Part shown: positions 17,301 to 25,900 of the stretch, one piece after another
Layout: every line of letters begins with the position of its first letter
How positions within the stretch are numbered: position 1 is the first letter of the stretch
Source of the DNA: Clostridia bacterium
GTDB lineage: Bacteria; Bacillota; Clostridia; TANB77; CAG-465
Direction: 5' to 3'
DNA length: 58,019 nt
Assembly: GCA_028684095.1 (NCBI GenBank)
Contig: JAQUGQ010000009.1
Coordinates: 1 to 58,019 of the forward strand
Translations under genes and position numbers: made by a program
Notes under the pieces: model-generated
The model's database searches: none
What the model was told of the DNA's origin: nothing
The model's input: the letters and a program-made list of their open reading frames with translations, nothing else

Positions 17301-18268
17301 ATGCCATACTCCTGATAAAGTTTTACAACTATATCATCTACTGATGTATTATCTACTTCTAAATCTAATATTTCTATTTTACTAGTTAAAAAAGCTATGG
17401 CTTTAGCTAATGTTAGTATATTTTCATTTAATTCAATTATAATTCTGCCTTTATATTTTTCTATAAATATAAGTCCATCACATAATTGGTCTATGTCCCC
17501 ATTAAATTCTACAGTCAAATATTTTTTACTAAATTTCTTTTTTAAATCAGATAATTTACCATCTAATAGTATTTTACCTTTACCAATTAGTATAATTCTA
17601 TTTGTTAGTGCTTCTATATCTTGTGTATCATGAGTAGTGAGTATTATTGTAGTTTTATCTTCCTTATTAATTTTTTTAATAAATTCTCTTACTGCTATTT
17701 TAGATACTGCATCTAATCCAATTGTTGGTTCATCTAAAAATACAATCTTTGGTTTATGTAAAAATGCAGATGCTATTTCACATCTCATTCTCTGTCCTAA
17801 ACTAAGTTGCCTAGTTGGTATTTTTATAATTTCACCTATATCTAATAACTTAACTAATTTTGTCTTTTGCTGCTTATAAACATCATCTGGTATCTTATAT
17901 ATATTTTTAAGAAGTTCAAAGCTATCATCTACTGGAACATCCCACCAAAGTCCACTTCTGTTTCCAAATACAACTCCAATATCTTTTACATATTTAGTTC
18001 TTTGTTTCCAAGGAATTAAACCTGAAATATTGGCTTGTCCACTATCTGGTGTAAGTATACCTGCCATTATCTTTATAGTGGTTGATTTACCTGCTCCATT
18101 TGGACCAATATATCCTACCATTTCGCCTTCATTAATTTCAAACGAAATATCATCTAGTGCTTTTATCACTTCATAATCTTTCTTAAAAAATGTTTTAAAT
18201 GCATTTTTCATACCTGCGGATCTTTTCCTTACTCTGTAAGTTTTTGTTATGTTCTTTAACTCAATCAT
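17297..18268 (-). CDS. ABC exporter ATP-binding protein
   Basis: 323 residues. Walker A GPNGAGKST is at about 55-63, the signature is LSLGQRMRCEIA, Walker B is KIVFLDEPTIGLD, and the switch His is in LTTHDTQDIEAL. The roughly 80-residue C-terminal extension is typical of drug- or lipid-exporter ATPases of the ABC-2 (NatA/DrrA-like) group. GGGGG precedes the ATG, and the gene has a clear promoter. It heads the three-gene operon down to 15713. Confidence 0.92.
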   Translation of the reverse strand: MIELKNITKTYRVRKRSAGMKNAFKTFFKKDYEVIKALDDISFEINEGEMVGYIGPNGAGKSTTIKIMAGILTPDSGQANISGLIPWKQRTKYVKDIGVVFGNRSGLWWDVPVDDSFELLKNIYKIPDDVYKQQKTKLVKLLDIGEIIKIPTRQLSLGQRMRCEIASAFLHKPKIVFLDEPTIGLDAVSKIAVREFIKKINKEDKTTIILTTHDTQDIEALTNRIILIGKGKILLDGKLSDLKKKFSKKYLTVEFNGDIDQLCDGLIFIEKYKGRIIIELNENILTLAKAIAFLTSKIEILDLEVDNTSVDDIVVKLYQEYGI

Positions 18269-18328
18269 TAAAACATCCCCCTTTTACTAATTTACCTATA
18301 TAAATATGACGTATTTTTTTGTATTAAC

Positions 18329-18357
18329 ATTATACATTATTTTATTATTATTTACAA
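18329..18357 (-). promoter_or_regulatory. Promoter of the ABC exporter operon
   Basis: Minus-strand TTGTAA, 17-base spacer, TATAAT, about 55 bases upstream of the ATPase start codon. The remainder of the 18269-18600 gap carries two hairpins belonging to the next gene. Confidence 0.65.
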
Positions 18358-18545
18358 TAAAATATTAAAATCAATAATTATAATTTTAATATTTTAATTA
18401 TCTAAAGCAAGACTTGTTTTATTGGAGATTTATTTTTTGATATATTTTGTGTTATCTTGAGTGAAAATGACATGTATACCAAATTTCTTCACAAAAGTTA
18501 AAATTAAAGTTTATTGTTTCATCTTAAAAAATAAACTTTTAAAAC

Positions 18546-18593
18546 ACAAACAAAAAAAACTTGAGCAAATTTGCTCAAGTTTTTTTTGTTTGT
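18546..18593. terminator. Strong bidirectional terminator, perfect 48-base palindrome
   Basis: Centre at 18569/18570 with the core CTTGAGCAAATTTGCTCAAG flanked by A8 and T8. A second hairpin, AAAGTTTATT with AATAAACTTT, lies at about 18508-18541. They close the Cys-rich gene on the minus strand. Confidence 0.9.
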
Positions 18594-18600
18594 TGTATAA

Positions 18601-19002
18601 TTACACAGAGACTTCGATATTAATTTTTCCCCCAAAGAAATCTTCATCATCGAAGAAACAGACCCCACCGCAGTCTAAAGCATATGGACAACCAATACAA
18701 ATACAATCATCACAATAGGAATTCTTCTCCTCTTCATCAATATAGTCCAACAAGTCCAAAACATTTTGATCCACCTCGGCTAATTCAACCACTAATTCAG
18801 TTGTGGCGGATATGATAGCTTCTGGATACTCAGAATTGTTTTCTAAAGCATTTGCTGCGGCAAATAAAATCGCATTGCATGATTCCAGCCTTAATAGAAG
18901 AATATTTACCATGTCTTTAGACAGTTCTAGTGATGACCGAACCTGTAAAAAACATTCGGGACATATCCCATTTTCAGAGCATTTGTTACAACCGTCACAC
19001 AT
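18601..19002 (-). CDS. Cys-rich small protein of unknown function
   Basis: 133 residues from ATG 19002, which follows GGGAGG by nine bases; an upstream in-frame ATG has no such site. The N terminus is MCDGCNKCSENGICPECF, with paired CxxC motifs that suggest a zinc or iron-sulfur site. A helical middle follows (about 25-95), then an acidic stretch, and a second cluster CDDCICIGCPYALDCGGVCF. Ten or more cysteines in a cytosolic protein imply metal binding. Base composition is clearly richer in GC than its neighbours, which suggests recent acquisition. It has its own promoter and terminator and follows arsM, but it is transcribed independently. Confidence 0.65.
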   Translation of the reverse strand: MCDGCNKCSENGICPECFLQVRSSLELSKDMVNILLLRLESCNAILFAAANALENNSEYPEAIISATTELVVELAEVDQNVLDLLDYIDEEEKNSYCDDCICIGCPYALDCGGVCFFDDEDFFGGKINIEVSV

Positions 19003-19036
19003 AATTATGCCTCCCTTAAAATTTATTTCTGTCAAT

Positions 19037-19065
19037 ATTATATCACTTCATTTATTAAATATCAA
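19037..19065 (-). promoter_or_regulatory. Promoter of the Cys-rich gene
   Basis: Minus-strand TTGATA, 17-base spacer, TATAAT, about 20 bases upstream of the ribosome binding site. Confidence 0.75.
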
Positions 19066-19115
19066 GGTTTATTTTCATAAAGTGGTAAATTTTCTGTTAA
19101 ATTACGATATATTTC

Positions 19116-19928
19116 TTATATTTTCGCTTTACTACCTTCTATTATATATGAAGCAACATAATCTTCAACATTTTTATTAGGTACCCAAGAATGTATTATT
19201 TCTTTACTATTATCTTTTGGAGTTAACTTTATATTTATGAATCCAGTTTCTTGTAGTATATTTCTAATATTTTCCACATATTCAGCTCCAGCAATACATC
19301 CAGACATCATACTTAAGTCATTTTTAATATCTTCTGGTAATTTTGCAGTAGCAACTACATCTGATACCAACAATCTTCCACCATTTTTTAATACTCTATA
19401 TGCCTCTTTAAATACTTTGTTTTTTTCTTGAGACAAATTTATTACACAATTTGAAATAATAACATCAACTGATAAATCTGCAACTGGTAAATTCTCTATT
19501 TCACCTAATCTAAACTCTACATTTGTATATCCTAATTTTTTTACATTATCACGTGATAATTTTAACATATCATGAGTCATATCAACTCCAATTACAGTAC
19601 CTGTTTCTCCAACTTGTTTTCTTGCTAAAAAACAATCAAATCCCCCGCCACTTCCAAGGTCAAGTACTATTTCACCTTCTTTTAAACTAGCTATAGCAGT
19701 AGGATTGCCACAACCTAAACCCATATTAGCTTTTTCGGGCATACTTTTTAAATCTTCAGTAGAATATCCAATCTTTTTTGAAACTTCTTCTATATCATCT
19801 TCAGTAAAGTTTAATACATCTGTTTCACAGCTACATCCTCCAGCACAACAACCTGCTGATTTTTGTGTAGCTACCTTAGAATAAGTTTTTCTAATATGTT
19901 CTCTTATCTCTTCTTTATTTACATTCAT
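19116..19928 (-). CDS. arsM: Arsenite S-adenosylmethionine methyltransferase
   Basis: 270 residues. ArsM methylates As(III) with SAM to mono- and dimethyl arsenicals. The SAM site is VLDLGSGGGFDC. The family cysteines are visible: the GCCAGGCSC cluster (27-34), C73 in GLGCGNPTAIASL, C161 in ISNCVINL and C211 in SGCIAGAEY; the latter two are the usual arsenic-binding pair. The ATG follows GGGGGG. It is the last gene of the ArsR-controlled cluster and would supply methylarsenicals for the ArsP permease encoded upstream. Confidence 0.93.
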   Translation of the reverse strand: MNVNKEEIREHIRKTYSKVATQKSAGCCAGGCSCETDVLNFTEDDIEEVSKKIGYSTEDLKSMPEKANMGLGCGNPTAIASLKEGEIVLDLGSGGGFDCFLARKQVGETGTVIGVDMTHDMLKLSRDNVKKLGYTNVEFRLGEIENLPVADLSVDVIISNCVINLSQEKNKVFKEAYRVLKNGGRLLVSDVVATAKLPEDIKNDLSMMSGCIAGAEYVENIRNILQETGFINIKLTPKDNSKEIIHSWVPNKNVEDYVASYIIEGSKAKI

Positions 19929-19950
19929 AAAAATCCCCCCATATATTTTT

Positions 19951-20196
19951 TTAATTTTTTATTTCTTCTTGAATATATTTCTTTATTTCTTCTTTACTTG
20001 ATATTCTTCCAAAAACTTTAACTTTTTCATTGACAACTAATGCTGGAGTCCTCATAACGCCATAAGCCATTATTTGTTTTATATCTTCTACCTTTTCAAA
20101 AGAAGCATCTATATTTAATTCTTTTGCCGCTTCTTCTGCAAGTTTATGTAATGTTTTACAATTTGAACAACCCATACCTAATATTTTAATTATCAT
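19951..20196 (-). CDS. Thioredoxin-like redox-active small protein
   Basis: 81 residues from ATG 20196, behind GGGGGG; the open frame continues to an upstream GTG inside that site. The active site is GMGCSNCKTL (CxxC) after a first beta strand MIIKIL, and the cis-Pro motif is RTPALVVNEKV. This is the compact glutaredoxin-like family often encoded beside CcdA and arsenic permeases. It may pass electrons from CcdA or reduce arsenicals. It lies 22 bases upstream of arsM. Confidence 0.85.
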   Translation of the reverse strand: MIIKILGMGCSNCKTLHKLAEEAAKELNIDASFEKVEDIKQIMAYGVMRTPALVVNEKVKVFGRISSKEEIKKYIQEEIKN

Positions 20197-20209
20197 AAAT
20201 TTCACCCCC

Positions 20210-20896
20210 CTAAAAACCTAAATAGAACATATATAACGCAAGTAATATTACTAATGTAGCAAATATGTATTTTAATATATTTGCTATATTACTTGTTTTA
20301 TTTGAATTTACAAAACTTTGCACAAATCCAACTGATGTACCTGCTATTACTACTAAAATACAATGACCTATTGCATATACTAACAATAGAATCCCACCTA
20401 ATAATATATTACCTTTTTCTGCAACAAATGCTAGTATTGCAATCAGTACTGGAGTTGAACATGGCGACGAAAAAATACCACCCATAATACCTAATAAGAA
20501 TGCACCGAAAACTCCTTTACTTTTTTTAGGAACACTACAAGCATTTGATCCTATTTTTATTACTCCAAACATCTGTAATCCTACAGCAAGTAATATTACT
20601 CCGAGTATTATATACCACCAAGTTTCTATACCTATAAACATTCTACCAATTGTTGCAGATAAAACACCTAAAACAGTAAATGTAATTGCTAGACCTAGTG
20701 AAAATACTAATGAATATATAAATGACTTTTTTTTATCATTATCACTATATCCACCTACATATCCTATTATTAAAGGGATTGATGATAGTGCACAAGGTGT
20801 GAATGAAGATAATATACCTGCAATTAAAGCAAATAATATAGCAACCCATATATTTTGTGTTAACAATGTTCCAAATTGTTCAAAAATATTTTCCAT
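20210..20896 (-). CDS. CcdA-type thiol-disulfide membrane transporter
   Basis: 228 residues, six membrane helices. The paired cysteine signatures are FTPCALSSIPLIIGYVGGYS in the first half and FSSPCSTPVLIAILAFV in the second, matching the CcdA/DsbD family that carries reducing equivalents across the membrane. The start codon overlaps the stop of the thioredoxin gene by one base (TAATG). Together with the two thioredoxin-like proteins it forms a complete electron relay next to ArsP and ArsM. Confidence 0.9.
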   Translation of the reverse strand: MENIFEQFGTLLTQNIWVAILFALIAGILSSFTPCALSSIPLIIGYVGGYSDNDKKKSFIYSLVFSLGLAITFTVLGVLSATIGRMFIGIETWWYIILGVILLAVGLQMFGVIKIGSNACSVPKKSKGVFGAFLLGIMGGIFSSPCSTPVLIAILAFVAEKGNILLGGILLLVYAIGHCILVVIAGTSVGFVQSFVNSNKTSNIANILKYIFATLVILLALYMFYLGF

Positions 20897-21348
20897 TACT
20901 TAATCCCCATTTCAATAAGTTTTTCTATTATTTCATCTTCATATAGTACACCTTCATGTCTATATATAATTTTACTTTCAGAATCTAAAAATATTTGTGT
21001 AGGGATTACTTTGATATTATATTTTTGTGCTTGTTCTGAGTTTTTATATACATCTACAATACTCACCACTAGTTTATCTTTATAATCTTTTGATATCTTC
21101 TCTAATATTGGAGCCATTGTTTTACATGGTATACATGTTACAGAACCCAACTCTAGTAACATAGGTAAGTTTTCACTATATATATTAACATCGGTATCTT
21201 TCTTAACTTCTGTATTACTAAGACTATTTTTAGCAATTTGTGATTTTTCAATATTTTTAAATATAAATATTCCTACAATACTTAACACTATCAATACTAC
21301 TATTGTTATTTTAATTATATTTTCCTTGTTTATTACTATACACTTCAT
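20896..21348 (-). CDS. Membrane-anchored thioredoxin-like protein
   Basis: 150 residues. An N-terminal helix (about 10-30) anchors an extracytoplasmic thioredoxin domain with active site VTCIPCKTMAPIL (CIPC) and cis-Pro IPTQIFLD. ATG 21348 follows GGGGG; an earlier in-frame ATG has no binding site. It overlaps the CcdA gene by one base, so the pair is probably coupled: CcdA would reduce this thioredoxin on the outer face. Confidence 0.88.
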   Translation of the reverse strand: MKCIVINKENIIKITIVVLIVLSIVGIFIFKNIEKSQIAKNSLSNTEVKKDTDVNIYSENLPMLLELGSVTCIPCKTMAPILEKISKDYKDKLVVSIVDVYKNSEQAQKYNIKVIPTQIFLDSESKIIYRHEGVLYEDEIIEKLIEMGIK

Positions 21349-21377
21349 ATTTTCCCCCTCGTCTTTCATTGTTTATA

Positions 21378-22382
21378 TTATACTAACAAATATGAAAACA
21401 TATTAAAAATATATCCTATAAATATTATACCAAATGTTACTATTGATATGAATACAATAAGTAATTTAGGTTTTACTACTCTACTTATCATCACCATAGA
21501 TGGTGCAGATAATGTAGTTACACTCATCATAAATGCTAGTACTGTACCTATAGTTATACCTTTTAAAAATAGAGCTTCTGCTATTGGTATTGTTCCAAAT
21601 ATATCAGCATACATTGGTATTCCAACTAATGTTGCAAGTATTACAGCAAATGGATTATTTGATCCTATAATATTTTCTATTACACTTTGTGGAATAAAAT
21701 TATGTATTGCAGCTCCTATTCCAACTCCTATTAATATATACATCCAAACTTTTTTTATAACTAATTTTACTTGTGCAGTTGAATAATCTACTCTTTGTTT
21801 TTTTGTAAGTTCTTCTTCAACAATATCAACATCCTTTATTTCTCTTATGTAATCTTGTATTTGATCTTCCATATGTAATTTATCAATTATAGTTCCTCCA
21901 ATAACTGCAAGAACTAAACCTATAAGAACATATATTATTCCAATTTTAATACCAAAAAATGATATTAATATTAAAAGTGAAGCAATATCTACAAGTGGTG
22001 AAGATATTAAAAATGAAAATGTTATTCCAAGTGGTAGTCCTGCTGATGTAAATCCAATAAAAATAGGAATACTTGAACAACTACAAAATGGTGTTATTGT
22101 TCCAAGTAATGCACCCATTATATTACCTTTAATACCTTTAAATTTACCTAGTATTTTTTTTGTTCTCTCAGGTGGAAAATAACTCTGTATATATGAAACA
22201 AAAAATATTAAAACTGATAATAGTATGAATATTTTTATAACATCATAAATAAAGAAATGAACTCCTCCACCTATATTTGTGCTAATTGACATATTGAATA
22301 CTGTTTCTAGTACCCATTTTATAATATTACTAAGCCATTGCATTTTTAAAAATTGATCACTAAACCATGAAAATATTTGCAT
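21378..22382 (-). CDS. arsP: ArsP-type permease
   Basis: 334 residues, about eight membrane helices. The family motif TPFCSCSSIPIFIGF is followed by SSPLVDIASL, and the second half repeats the fold (VGIPMYADIFGTIPIAEAL). ArsP exports trivalent organoarsenicals; the paired Cys of FCSC bind the metalloid. A loop with DQIQDYIREIKDVDIVEEEL separates the halves. Family members of the wider DUF318 group have other substrates, so arsenic is inferred from arsR and arsM in the same operon. Confidence 0.85.
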   Translation of the reverse strand: MQIFSWFSDQFLKMQWLSNIIKWVLETVFNMSISTNIGGGVHFFIYDVIKIFILLSVLIFFVSYIQSYFPPERTKKILGKFKGIKGNIMGALLGTITPFCSCSSIPIFIGFTSAGLPLGITFSFLISSPLVDIASLLILISFFGIKIGIIYVLIGLVLAVIGGTIIDKLHMEDQIQDYIREIKDVDIVEEELTKKQRVDYSTAQVKLVIKKVWMYILIGVGIGAAIHNFIPQSVIENIIGSNNPFAVILATLVGIPMYADIFGTIPIAEALFLKGITIGTVLAFMMSVTTLSAPSMVMISRVVKPKLLIVFISIVTFGIIFIGYIFNMFSYLLV

Positions 22383-22394
22383 TTAACATTCCTC

Positions 22395-22742
22395 CTAACA
22401 TTTTCCTTTACAACCTCTTGGACATTTTATTCTTATTTTCATATTCTCTATATCACACTTTAATTTATTATCGTTTATCAACTCTTTTTCAATAATATTT
22501 TTTACTATATTATTATATGAATCATTTTTTACTATACTATACTTTATCCAAGATCCATCTTTAGTATCTTCAATAACATTAGTATTTTTCATTATAGTTA
22601 AATGTCTAGAAACTGTTGATTGAGGTAATTTTAAAATATCCACAATTTCACAAACATATAAATCTGAATAGTATAAAATGTTAATAATTCTAAGTCTTAT
22701 TTCATCTGATAATGATTTCATTAATTTTAATGTATTTTCCAT
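22395..22742 (-). CDS. arsR: ArsR-family metalloregulator
   Basis: 115 residues, winged helix-turn-helix. The recognition helix is LPQSTVSRHLTIMKN. The classical ArsR metal motif ELCVCD is represented only by LYVCEI (one Cys), and the C terminus adds CPRGCKGKC with three Cys, so metalloid binding may use the C-terminal cluster. This Cys placement differs from the E. coli type. It is the first gene of the cluster, has a well-defined promoter and operator, and is likely autoregulated. Confidence 0.88.
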   Translation of the reverse strand: MENTLKLMKSLSDEIRLRIINILYYSDLYVCEIVDILKLPQSTVSRHLTIMKNTNVIEDTKDGSWIKYSIVKNDSYNNIVKNIIEKELINDNKLKCDIENMKIRIKCPRGCKGKC

Positions 22743-22763
22743 AATTTTATATCTCCTCGTACA

Positions 22764-22789
22764 AGCATATCCGCATTTCCGAATATGCT
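22764..22789. promoter_or_regulatory. Candidate ArsR operator
   Basis: The 26-base interrupted palindrome AGCATAT-N12-ATATGCT lies between the -10 box and the arsR ribosome binding site. Bases inside the arms (CCG and CGG-like) also pair in part. Its position over the transcription start fits repression by the ArsR dimer. Confidence 0.65.
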
Positions 22790-22792
22790 AAT

Positions 22793-22821
22793 ATTATATG
22801 TTAATTAGTTTATTTTGTCAA
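22793..22821 (-). promoter_or_regulatory. Promoter of the ars operon
   Basis: A perfect minus-strand TTGACA, 17-base spacer, TATAAT. Confidence 0.85.
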
Positions 22822-22842
22822 TATAATATACAAAATAAACTA
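22806..22842. repeat. 13-base perfect inverted repeat flanking the -35 region
   Basis: TAGTTTATTTTGT and its exact complement, 11 bases apart, enclose the upstream part of the ars promoter. It could be a second operator or a weak terminator for the convergent direction; its role is not known. Confidence 0.6.
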
Positions 22843-22851
22843 AAAAAAGTG

Positions 22852-22879
22852 AAAACACCTCTTTTTAAAGAAGTGTTTT
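22852..22879 (-). terminator. Terminator of the fibre operon
   Basis: AAAACACCTCTTT with AAAGAAGTGTTTT (one mismatch) and then seven T on the minus strand, about 40 bases past the stop of the 2267-codon gene. Confidence 0.85.
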
Positions 22880-22919
22880 ACTCTATATTATCAATTAAAG
22901 TTTAACTTGTTATCTAAAA

Positions 22920-25900
22920 TTAAGATATATAATCTCTATATATGTAATAATATATAGCACCTTCATATGCAGCTACATTTGGATTTGGTACATTTAAATA
23001 CATTCCTGAATTTATAGGGAATATGTTAGCACCTAACAACATCGGTGGAACTGATGCAGAAAAATTAATTCTGTTTAAAGTAGTACAATTATCAAAACTA
23101 TTACTTGATATTGCTATAACCGATGTAGGAATTGTAAGTGTTGTTATAACACTTGCACCAGAAAATGCCCCTATCCCTACTACTTTAGTTGTACTTAACA
23201 TAGTATAAGAACCTGTTTTTCTATTAGGATATTTTATTAAATGCGTGTTTGTTTTATTATATAACACACCAGCCGTAGCTGAATAAAATGCATTATTTGA
23301 ATTTACATTTATGGTGGTAATTGAATTATTATTTGCCAAAAATCCATTTTGAATAGTATCTACATATCTAGGTATTGTAATTGTTGTTAAATTAGAAGTA
23401 TTATCAAAAGTTGCTGGTCCTATAGACGTTACATTGTATATATTACCACTAACATTAAATGATTCTGGTATTACTAATGTTGTATCACTACCTGTATAAG
23501 ATATAAGTTCTATCTGGTTTGTATTTATAACATTATACGAGAATGATCCTACATAAGAAACTCTTTCCATTACTTCATCAGGCCAAAGTGGCTCTGTAAA
23601 TCCCGTAGCACCTGTTGGTACAGAAATCGAATGATTATAGTATTTCCATATCCAAACTGTTCTAAATGCAGGAAAACTATTTGCTGTTATAGTAGGGGCT
23701 GTCATTACGCTTAATGTGAAATTTGTCATTGGTCCTGCTGCTCCACCTACACCGCCATAATAAGGATTATAAAATGCATAATCTCCTATTGTAATTATAT
23801 TTTCACCTAATATTACATTGCTGATTCTCATATTACTGTGGAATGCATATTCATCTACTACTTTAACTCCATTGAAAATCACACTAGTTAAATACTCACA
23901 ATTTTCAAAGGCATGCTTTCCTATATATGATAATCTGTTTCCTGTTAACGTGGATATATCTCTATTATTAAATGCATAATCTCCTATATACACCATAGAT
24001 GTTCCTAGTGCAACGGACCATGTTTGTGAACCTACGGAATCTGTATGGAAAAATGCATAATCTCCTATTGATATAACATCCATCGTTTGTGAATCTGCAG
24101 TAAACGAAGTTGGTAAACTATAACCACTCGTTAAATTAGGACCATGATATTCTATTATTTCCCAACCAGTTGCAACTGAATTATCTACTTTTAACTTTGT
24201 TGTAGATTTTATAGAATATTCACCTATATCGTATACTAATGGTGAATTTACATAACTACCATATATTGTACCTGTTCCATAAATAAAATTTTCAAAATCT
24301 ACTGACATTGTGTTTTTATATGCATCTACATAAGTGTAATTTCCAGACAAATCCCCATATGGAACATAAATTCTTAATCTATTCCCTATTTGAGTTCCTG
24401 CATTTAAAAATGCATAATTACCAAATACTATATTCATTGTTCCAGATTGTACATTTCCATTTGTAGAAGAAAAATATATCTGTTCTATTGCTGTATCATT
24501 CTCAAATAAGTTATTTCCTAAGTTAGTTATTGTACCTAAATTAACATAATTTAATAAGTTATTTTCAGCAAATGCATATTGTCCTGCAATAGATAAATTA
24601 TTAAAGCTAATAGTTAATAATCTATTACTTATGAAAGCATAATCTCCAACATTTACAACATTATTAGCTGTAACAGAGCTTACTCCATCTAAACCATTAA
24701 ATGCATAATTTCCTATATTTAATAAATATGGGTGAGATATTGCAAATGAATTATCCGGTATCATTTGAGCAAATTTGTATGCATAATCTCCAATAGATAT
24801 TAAATCATAAGTTTCACTTTCAATAGTTAATGAATTTGGTAATGTGTAGGAACTAGGTATATCCGCTCCATGATATTCTATTATTTCCCAACCAGTTACA
24901 TTTGCTGCACTAGCATTTGTTTTTATTACTTTTCTTACACTAAAAATACCAATATCCCATGGTATATTTGCTTGTTGATAACTACCAATTATATGTCCTT
25001 TTGCAAAGAAGTATTCTTTATACTCAGTTGCAAATAAATCTTTATATACATCTGCATATTGTTTTCCGTTTGGAGCAATTGCATCAGTTACATATATTCT
25101 AATTTTATTATTAGTTAAAGAACCAACATCTGTTATTGCAGTATTATTAAAAGCTAAGTTTAAATCAGTTGACTCAAAAAATATTTGCTCTAGTCTATCT
25201 AAATTGTATAATGAATTTGCATCCATATTTTTTACAGTTCCTAAGTTTATGCTATATAATGTTAACATATTTGCTAAAGCATATTCACCTATTGAATTTA
25301 AATTATCAAAACTTGCATTAGTTAATGACGAATTTTCAAATGCATTATTTCCTAATGTAACTAATGAATTTGCTATTATAGAATTTATTCCTTCTGTTCC
25401 TTTAAATGCATTATCACCAATATTTAGCAAATAATTACTATTTATATCTACACTTAGTCCAGTATCTAATGTTGTATGAATAAATGCATTGTCACCTACC
25501 GATATAACATTCAGTGATAAACTTTCAACATTTATTTCAGTTGGAAAAACATATCCACTCTGTAAGTTTTGTCCATGATACTCGATTATCTCCCAACCGT
25601 TTACATTAACACCATTTGAATTTAATATATCTACTACCTTTATTGAATATTCTCCGATATCATAAGGGATTGGTGTGTTTATATAACTACCAATTATTAT
25701 ACCGCTTTCATACACATATTGTTGATACAGAGGTAGTAATGCTTTATAAAAATCTATACTTGCTTGATCATTTGGTACATATATTCTAAATCTCTTGCTA
25801 GAATTAATTCCTATATTCGAAAAGTTTATTTCATCAATTGTCATATTATTTACATCATTACAATCAAAGAACAATTGCTCTAAATTAATATTATTTGCTA

